Shown in pieces: positions 15,201-20,900 of a DNA stretch of 26,850 nt; the first letter of the stretch is position 1; each line of letters starts with the position of its first letter. This DNA is from a virus. The translations under genes were made by a program, and so were the position numbers. The stretch lies in IMG/VR virus record IMGVR_UViG_3300025276_000179, positions 1 through 26,850 of that record, one strand, 5' to 3'. The notes beneath the pieces were generated by a model. It searched no databases. It was not told the DNA's origin and saw nothing but the letters and a program-made list of their open reading frames with translations.

Positions 15201-17846
15201 ATTCGCAAAAAAGTCCGCTTCTCGTTCAGCTGACCGGTTCAAAATTATCCCATCGCTTATTACGTCCTGAGACCAATCAGAAACACTAGTATTAATTGTT
15301 GTAATACCAGTTCCAAAGTCTTCTGGTTGTACCGCAGTATCAGCAAGAGCACCTTGAGCAGTGGTTGCCTTACTAGCAAGAGCAGCAGTAGTTGCAGCAT
15401 CATCAGCTTTAGTCGCAAGAGCAGTAGTAGTTGCAGCATCATCAGCCTTAGAGGCAAGACTAGTAGTAACAGTAGATGCGAAGTTTGCATCGTCACCTAG
15501 AGCAGCAGCCAACTCGTTAAGTGTGTTTAATGAATCTGGCGCGGTATCAATTACATTTGCAACGGCAGTATTTACAGCAGTATCAATATCAGATTGAGTT
15601 AAAAGATCTGAAGTATTCGCTAATTCTACCCAATTACCAGCATGAGCAAAGTAACCTTTACCTGTCGCATGAACATGAGCAAACATACCATGATAAGTAG
15701 TTGCGCTTGGTAAGTCCGCTAATGTTGAGTACATGTTGCCGAATAATACCTTATTTCCACTCATATCTAGGTCAGAACCAGTAACGTCTACGCCAGCAAT
15801 TGCAGTATTCATTTCAGCAGTAGTTGCATATGCAGATAAGTCCACACCAGCGACAGCACTATCAATCACTGTTTGATCAACATTTAAAGTTGTAGTTGAT
15901 CGTAATTCAGCACTAAACGATACTTGTTGCCATCGTGGGTTGGCGTTGTAAATTTCATCGAATACTATAAGACCAGAATTTGTCATAATAGACACATTGA
16001 AAGAGTTACTCTCAAACCATTCTATTTGATTCCAATTAGCTTGATCTGTACCTTCTTGGTTCTGATTTATAATATATCCATCACTCATTGCCTGGGATGG
16101 ATTAGAAGATCCTATAAGATTTCCAGTCGAAGTATCATAAAAATGAATTGATCGTCCAATCAATCGGAAGCTATCTGTCCCCCATTCTCCAGTATTATAA
16201 CTACCCTGTTCGACCACAGATAAAGTTCCAGAAACTTTATCAATATGCATACTCTGACCCCAGTTGGTGTTTGAAGTTCTAGGGATAGGCAATAATGTTT
16301 TATCTAAGACTCCTGTGGTTATATTAATTTTCCACACAGCATTCCATATTCCTGTGGGATAATTAGTACCGTTTTGACTATTATTAACTACATAAAGGTG
16401 ACCATCATAAACTTGCGCCATATTAGGGCCGTAATGAATTGTTGCTTCTGTATCACCACCATAAGGAAAATCATGAGTATAAAGTAAAGAAGATCCATCT
16501 GAATTATAAACTTTCATATATGGATTATAATTACGATCTGTATAATTGCTAGCAGATGAAGCGACAACTATGAGCATATCATTATCAAACCGTACCTGAG
16601 CGCCAAAATTGTCCTTAGCGCTACCGGCAGTATTTGTTCTAATTAAATTTCCAGAAAAATCATAAACTGAGAATCCACCAGAGTCATGACCATTAGAACT
16701 GTCCAAGGGAGCTCCCAAAAAGAGATGTTGATTACTCATGCAAACAGCTCCGTCTACACCGACACCTGACTGTCCTAACCAATGTTGACTGGTTTTTGTA
16801 GCGCCCGTTGAATCTAAATCATAAAACGCCACTTTTGTATTTCCAGTGCCTTGATAGTTTGTCATACCCGCAGTGATAATGACCATTTTTGACCCATCTG
16901 GACTCACTTCTGATGATTTGATGTCTGTGGCGATACCGTATCCGCCAGGAATTTCGGTAAGCGAAGTATCACTCCAAACTACATCAACCATATTACCGTC
17001 TGAATCAAAAATTAATACAGCGCCAGTCTGATAGATGCCATCTGGATTTCCGAGATTATTTGTACTTTCTACACTGGGCGTATCAAAACTACCATAGTAC
17101 TTAGAGACGGCACCATTTGTGAATTGCCAGCTGGCAAACCGCGAAAGAGTCAGGGTACTAAATGTACCAGTAGTTGATGTTTGACATTGTTGTGTCGGTG
17201 TAGAAATCTGAAATCCATTTCCGGCCGATTCGGGATAATCATTATGATTTTGAAGTAATTCGTTCCAAGCAGGAAGCATTTTATTGGACACCGATTCGTA
17301 AGTTTGAGTCGCCCAACTATAATTATTAACAGTGGTTTCTGTGAAACCAGTTCCTTTATCCATAACTGCTAATGTACCGAGATCTCCAGGCTGTACCGCA
17401 GTATCAGCGAGTGCGCCTTGATTAAAAGAGGCCACACCATTTGTGATTTGTGCAGTAACCGCATCCAAGTCTGCTTGTTGTGCGGCAGTATCAGCAAGAG
17501 CACCTTGAGCAGCAGTTGCTACGCCACTTGCAAGAGTTTGTTGAATCTGCGTAATTGCAGTTGAATTATTGGTGATTAAAGTTGAAATGTCACCGTCTTC
17601 ACTTTGGAATAAAGCGACAATCTCTTGGAGTGTATCCAAGTGTTCCGGAGAAGTGCCAAGGATTGTATCTACCTGTGCCTGAAGTGCTGCGAGGTCAGTC
17701 GCGACTGCTTCGTTCACAGCATCAGTGATTGCTGGCAGTAAAAGTTTTCCTTCTTCGGTAATGACTATTTGGCCGCCGACTACTACTTCACCAACGATGT
17801 CGACACCATTTTGTATTCTAAATTTCTTGTTATTTGTAGAACTCAT
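9297..17846 (-). CDS. Giant modular tail fibre with four beta-propeller-like domains (2849 residues)
   Basis: The N-terminus (FRIQNGVDIVGEVVVGG) and C-terminus (LGSQSPSHYRIDVYDVNG) are typical of marine T4-like phage fibres. Coiled-coil-like linkers separate four beta-rich modules at about residues 169-655, 850-1197, 1361-1805 and 1967-2355. The modules repeat blade-like units (GAVYVYD..., FGKSVAINGDKVIVS, LFLGAPLDSSNG) as in FG-GAP or PQQ-like beta-propellers. Each is preceded by QGALADTA(V/L)QP and most are followed by FATKAYVDSGVAGVDL. Modules 1 and 3 resemble each other; 2 and 4 share their flanking linkers. Residues about 703-740 hold a His-rich knob (AHVHATGKGYFAHAGNW). Five LDTLNELAAALGDDANF-type units recur. 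The likely role is a surface-exposed, host-binding trimeric fibre. No enzyme active site is recognised. It is preceded by a 68-base gap with a hairpin and ends in a strong terminator. Confidence 0.8.
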   Translation of the reverse strand: MSSTNNKKFRIQNGVDIVGEVVVGGQIVITEEGKLLLPAITDAVNEAVATDLAALQAQVDTILGTSPEHLDTLQEIVALFQSEDGDISTLITNNSTAITQIQQTLASGVATAAQGALADTAAQQADLDAVTAQITNGVASFNQGALADTAVQPGDLGTLAVMDKGTGFTETTVNNYSWATQTYESVSNKMLPAWNELLQNHNDYPESAGNGFQISTPTQQCQTSTTGTFSTLTLSRFASWQFTNGAVSKYYGSFDTPSVESTNNLGNPDGIYQTGAVLIFDSDGNMVDVVWSDTSLTEIPGGYGIATDIKSSEVSPDGSKMVIITAGMTNYQGTGNTKVAFYDLDSTGATKTSQHWLGQSGVGVDGAVCMSNQHLFLGAPLDSSNGHDSGGFSVYDFSGNLIRTNTAGSAKDNFGAQVRFDNDMLIVVASSASNYTDRNYNPYMKVYNSDGSSLLYTHDFPYGGDTEATIHYGPNMAQVYDGHLYVVNNSQNGTNYPTGIWNAVWKINITTGVLDKTLLPIPRTSNTNWGQSMHIDKVSGTLSVVEQGSYNTGEWGTDSFRLIGRSIHFYDTSTGNLIGSSNPSQAMSDGYIINQNQEGTDQANWNQIEWFESNSFNVSIMTNSGLIVFDEIYNANPRWQQVSFSAELRSTTTLNVDQTVIDSAVAGVDLSAYATTAEMNTAIAGVDVTGSDLDMSGNKVLFGNMYSTLADLPSATTYHGMFAHVHATGKGYFAHAGNWVELANTSDLLTQSDIDTAVNTAVANVIDTAPDSLNTLNELAAALGDDANFASTVTTSLASKADDAATTTALATKADDAATTAALASKATTAQGALADTAVQPEDFGTGITTINTSVSDWSQDVISDGIILNRSAEREADFFANDTHFAFHVSGSVEVYPMSDPTNMQFSISVDELSAITMSSDKIAVLNPGDSASGGLKIHSLTDSSLLYSFVPADHGSYQADIEFYGEDKIVVGSGFDLPDYIHLYNIDGTLLNSLNREYIGGNFTISGDKLFCGHKHYDQNRGRVSVVDLTTFSIVLENLTSPSAYTQDEYFGENLIANDQYLLVVRFAQNGGPLNDAPGAIDVFNVSDYSYVSTFENPEPTTLKKLGLKGGGSQRFNGTIAIDGNYGFAMANEFAGGATGKLFVFDVTNGNLVKAIGITGRPIFTALSGSTILNVDDSAIRAIVPTTSSSSSFGVDDSLFATKAYVDSGVAGVDLSGYTDTSGMTAAIAAETAARTAAIAAIPATDLTPYSTTAEMNTAITAEVAATVDAAPAALDTLNELAAALGDDANFASTVTTSLAAKADSTALDAAVADIATNTTALATKADSSAVATTAQGALADTALQPADLSTGLVSSTTTAYDWTVPSMSAHDFNNADFQSVIDAGAVLPNLPANNNKSVHNGSFAVSAFKNALAPSNNASNWGNTSHTKGSFEGLVIVYNDSGDIIDWIPNPESYVQHNTWGNLIALNPSESNNTLVVLKAGAYNQTSELYVYTLDSSGATYQTNFTIDTRSWQSGGYTDARSLAVDDNYIYVGHSYHRTSSTDNSGAVQVFDHNGSLVRSIIKPVDGKNFGDFIFTDPTAGKVYVVESTNSQYATVYEPKLYRFDSGMTTEETTFSLGDAYMWILAGTNAFVNGKYYFANRDGNGTSNTYHSVEEFDVNTGTFTNSYNLPSGLRSKDTNFGAKISLDQNTDTLVVYEEGQDNSSGTYGQSDFRINGRTLHFFNTTDGSYIGEIPHEVQQAAFDDGVIFGGDDAGAAILESNLFGAAVFVDGAIVVTRNQVRGNMLASFKVTASLNTTTNYVVDQSVFATKAYVDSGVAGVDLSGYTDTSGMTAAIAAIPATDLTPYSTTAEMDSSIATAKSEAQSYADQVVAATVDAAPAALDTLNELAAALGDDANFASTVTTSLASKADDAATTTALATKADDAATTAALATKATAAQGALADTAVQPEDFGTGISSANVTETTWDVNSAYQTLPSGPQGGTITTVQTNGTGIFATYEGQSNQGSWGYGVYWKDLSVNQDYFIADTNPYNGSDWAKLGASSALNDDYYVLAGQGKLIVYSTTDGSVVAEKSRVDFSGSDKEFGKSVAINGDKVIVSDHTADSENGAVYVYDISSDQILKIANPNPSVYTKFSGAGYLLDKMDGVSSHGNKVLVGAPFAYGDQFGSGGKVFVFNVNDGSLIHTLDNPNTSDTSVFGLVTTSDDNYYVVGASSTKGSIGQTPSGHSGAIYIYSATDGSYISSIVNPQRGMGSSEDSSYGRGVEISNGTLFVSAERGDTGDGSSDSRAGKVYLYNMLSTPTLIGSIDNPQLNSGDWPLTPKLSDLSGGILVVGDYWANKTYFWNASVTTSPVYTVDDSVFATKAYVDSGVAGVDLSGYTDTSGMTAAIAAETAARTAAIAAIPATDLTPYSTTVQTTAAIAVETSARTAAIAAIPSTDLTPYSTTTEMNSAITTEVANVVDAAPAALDTLNELAAALGDDANFASTVTASIGTKADDVATTAALATKADVTALDDKASQVDLTAETTRATSAETINNQAIAILQNQVSGISTSSGSTDIQMTADVDMDGNKISNLGTPTSGTDAATKAYVDSGVAGVDLSGYTDTLGTTSAISTAQSAAEVTAAADATSKVNAAQAAAGTDATSKADAAQAAAISTASADATTKVDAAQASAISTASADATSKSNAAQASAISTASADATTKADAAQAAAQSYADGVGSAAVASVIDAAPASLDTLNELAAALGDDANFASTVTASLATKADATSTTASIATAKSEAIAGGIDGAKSILIGGICIAYDPVTGTISIDETEVASTLHVASSGDAGSLGSQSPSHYRIDVYDVNGTIVN
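9751..9921 (-). repeat. 57-bp tandem coding repeat, three copies
   Basis: The motif beginning GCACTTGCAGTAGAGA (plus strand) starts at 9751, 9808 and 9865, an exact 57-base period. It encodes the 19-residue unit AISTASADATTKVDAAQAS near the C-terminus of the giant fibre, an Ala-rich and probably helical spacer. Confidence 0.92.
10621..10770 (-). repeat. Linker repeat following propeller module 4
   Basis: This is the partner of the repeat at 14101-14250. Both follow a 'B-type' propeller module, which supports duplication of a two-module unit. Within the linkers, an exact 43-base core recurs four times, at 10025-10067, 10697-10739, 12353-12395 and 14177-14219. It encodes SGVAGVDLSGYTDT and neighbouring residues. 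Confidence 0.92.
11971..12163 (-). repeat. Linker repeat preceding propeller module 4 (copy 2)
   Basis: This is the second copy of the 193-base linker found at 15307-15499. High base identity between the linkers contrasts with strong divergence of the propeller modules they flank, which suggests recent duplication or gene conversion. Confidence 0.9.
14101..14250 (-). repeat. Linker repeat following propeller module 2
   Basis: Bases 14101-14220 match 10621-10740 at 118 of 120 positions by direct comparison, with transitions at the 30th and 120th base. The region encodes FATKAYVDSGVAGVDLSGY and the ten-residue unit ETAARTAAIA. A third, shorter version at about 12311-12410 lacks one 30-base unit. 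Confidence 0.92.
15307..15499 (-). repeat. Linker repeat preceding propeller module 2 (copy 1)
   Basis: This 193-base coding stretch matches 11971-12163 with only about 7 differences counted by eye, including a run of more than 80 identical bases. The offset of 3336 bases is a multiple of three. It encodes the (T/A)TTALATKADDAATT...AQGALADTAVQPEDFG linker. Confidence 0.9.
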
Positions 17847-17879
17847 TTTATTTAATACCTTTTAAAATGTTTGAGAGAT

Positions 17880-17902
17880 GGGGGTGGACAGAAGCCACCC
17901 CC
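17880..17902 (-). terminator. GC-rich hairpin between the two giant fibre genes (possible terminator)
   Basis: An 8-base perfect stem (GGGGGTGG against CCACCCCC on the plus strand) encloses a 7-base loop, 12 bases after the stop of the coiled-coil gene. The downstream side on the transcribed strand reads ATCTCTC, so there is no clean U tract. It may be a weak terminator, an mRNA 3' stabiliser or a processing site that sets the ratio of the two fibre proteins. Confidence 0.5.
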
Positions 17903-17914
17903 GAATTATTACAA

Positions 17915-20900
17915 TTATGCGTCGATATACGAAGCGGATACTGATACTACTGCACCAGCAATAGATGCGGTATATGTTAATTCAACACTTGAACCATTTA
18001 CCTGAACGTCGGTATCACCAAGTATATTATTACCTGTGAATATAATACCGTACTCAGTTATATATGCTTCTGTTCCGTCATGGATAACTAGACATTCGCG
18101 AGTCTCGAATTCACCGTTGTTTTCTACAGTGACTACGTACTTAGCAGAACGAGTCATAGTCTTGTTGAATGCAGAAACTACTGTAGCAGAAGTTCCGACA
18201 ACAACATCGTTACCCTGTTCGAAGACTTTGATGTTATCAGCAAGAGTTTCAATACCGACCGACTTAGGATCTAGTACACCAACCGAGTTGGTAGACTGAG
18301 CGATTATTACTGCCTGTGTACCGACCGGAAGTGCAGCCATGAATGTAATTTGTTGAGAAACAGCATCAATCGAATAGTGAACCGATGGATCCTGAATAAC
18401 ACCACCAACAAATACCATTGCGTTAGCTTCTTGAGTGTAGAAGTCTATAGCGAAAGTAGACTGTGCACCGTCACCAGAAATCACTTGACGTTTTGCGTCA
18501 TTAAATGCTAATTCTTTAGGATCTACAAGTTCAATACCTGACCCATCTGTCTTAACACGAGCAACAAAACCTTCTTTACCAGCAATTGTTGAATCAGTGA
18601 CATCGGATAGTTCAGTAAATGCTTTAGAAGTATCTAATGAGAACACACCGTCTGTCTCAGATACCTTTCCTTCGCCAGCAACGTCAACTACAGATACCGC
18701 AGCGTGTACGCGTTCTGGAGTGAAGTATTTGTTAGAACTGTCTTCCGAAAGATCAGCAGTAGAGAATTGAGAGATATGTTGAGCAGCAAGATCTGAAACT
18801 AATTGTCCCTTGTTTACAGCATCAGCATCAGCAGTACCATTAGCAAGACCAGAAACTTTGTTTCCACCCATTGCTAGGTCGCCTGTCATAGAATCTCCAG
18901 ACTTCTGAACACGTCCGTCGATTTGAGTCTGTAGACCAGTATCAGCCGCAGCGAACTCGCCACGTACCGCAGTATCACCAGCGATTCGATCACTAATTTC
19001 TTGTGCAAGACCAGAAGTGTTAGTTGCGATGTCAGTTTGGTTCTGAGTGATCAGACCAGTTAGAGTACCATCAGCATTTTGGAATGCAGAAACGATCTCA
19101 GTCAATGAATCAAGAGCAGCACTATCAGTGTTTGAAGTGATGAAGTCGATTTGACCTTGTAGAGAACCTTCAACACCCTGTGCGCGAGATGATTCAGTGA
19201 CGATTGACTGTGCGTTAGTGTTGATTAAGACACCGTTAGCAACTTCAGCCGCAGTAGCGCGAGAAACTTCTGTTGCCAGGTTAGATGTTAATACACCTTC
19301 GACAGCAATAGCACGAGCAATTTCAGAATCTATCTGTGATTGCAAGTTAACATCACCAGCGACTCGATCGTCATCAGCAGATTTGATTGCAGTATCTAAC
19401 TTCTTGTCTGCATCGGTTAGAGACGTAGATAGATCAATAAAGTTAGTGTTTTCTGGAGCAGAGTATGTTCCATCAGCGTTTACTCCAGCAGCAAGTTGAG
19501 TTGCAGACATCTCTGATTCAAGTACTGTAGCACGTGTGTCTAGTGCGTTATCGGCAACTTGACGTGCAGTTGACTCTGTAGAGATCTTACTGTCTAAGAC
19601 GACATCAGCATTATCACGTAGAGTTGCTTCACCAGCAACGATACCGTCTGCGTAAATCTTAGCAGCAGCTTCAGCATCATCTGCTTCTGATTCTGCATAA
19701 GACTGTGCAGATGCAAGAACAGCTGCGTCACGTGCAGTATAGTCTGCTTGATCAGTAACACGATCTGCTGCGAGATCAGAACGGATTAGTGCGTCAGCAG
19801 CAGTACGTAATAAGATTTCTGAAGCAAGTGCGTCACTATCAGCATCAGCGTTAGCTTCAGCAGTAGTCATACGACCTTCGATTGAATCTACTTCACCGTG
19901 AATCTCATTGATTGCACCAGTGATGATTTGAGAAGTAGTATCGAAAACACCAGTACCTAACTTAGTTTCTAAGTTATCGATGTCACTCTCGTTAACTGTT
20001 AGACGACCACCTTGTAGTGTCTGTTCAGTTTCTAGAGCAGTTGCTCGTGACTCAACAGCAGTTGCACGTCCTTCGACAGCATCCATTTCACTTTCTAGAG
20101 TAGATACCTTAACAGCTTCTGCGTCTAGTTCAGTGTGGATCTCGTTGATTGCAGCAGTAACATCAGTTGCTACAGTAGCAAGTACTGTAGTACCCATCTG
20201 AGTTTGTAGAGTGTCAACATGACCTTCTTCTGTAGATACACGTGATTCTAGAGATGTTGCACGACCTTCTACTGCGTCCATTTCAGACTGTAGAGTATCA
20301 ACATTTGCTTCTTCTGTAGTAACACGAGCAGCAAGAGCAACAGCGGATGCAACAGCTGCATCCATTTCTGTATGCAATTCATTGATTGCTCCAGATACGT
20401 TAGTTTCCGCAGTATCGAGAGTAGCAGAACCTTGCTTGGTTTCTAAGTCAGTTGCGCGAGTTTCTAGAGAAGTTGCACGTCCTTCGACAGCAGTTGCACG
20501 GCCTTCGACAGCAGTTGCACGAGATTCTAAGTCAGTTGCACGTACTTCAACAGCGTCCATCTCTGTTTGTAGAGTATCGACGTGACCAGCTTCAATATCT
20601 AGTTCTGCGTGAATCTCATTGATTGCGGCAGATAGGTCAGTTGCAGTAGTTTCTAGAGTAGAAGAACCTTGCTTAGTTTCTAGTGAACTGATGCTTGCTT
20701 CATTAACATTCAAACGACCATTCTGAGTAACTTGTTCACTTTCTAGAGCAGTTGCACGTGACTCAACACCAGTAGATCTAGCTTCAACATCAGTTGCGCG
20801 AGTTTCTAGAGAAGTTGCACGTCCTTCGACATTAGTCAGTCGACCAGAGTTAGCAGTAATGATACCTTGAATATCTGAGTCAGCATCTTCAAACGCAGCA

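Noticed and set aside
10760-17340. Propeller modules as PQQ-dependent dehydrogenases or other enzymes
   Set aside because: No cofactor-binding or catalytic residues were recognised, and the modules are embedded in a coiled-coil fibre with fibre-type termini.
9297-17846. Diversity-generating retroelement acting on the fibre
   Set aside because: No reverse transcriptase gene or adenine-biased template/variable repeat pair is visible in the window. The near-identical copies are constant linkers, not variable tips.
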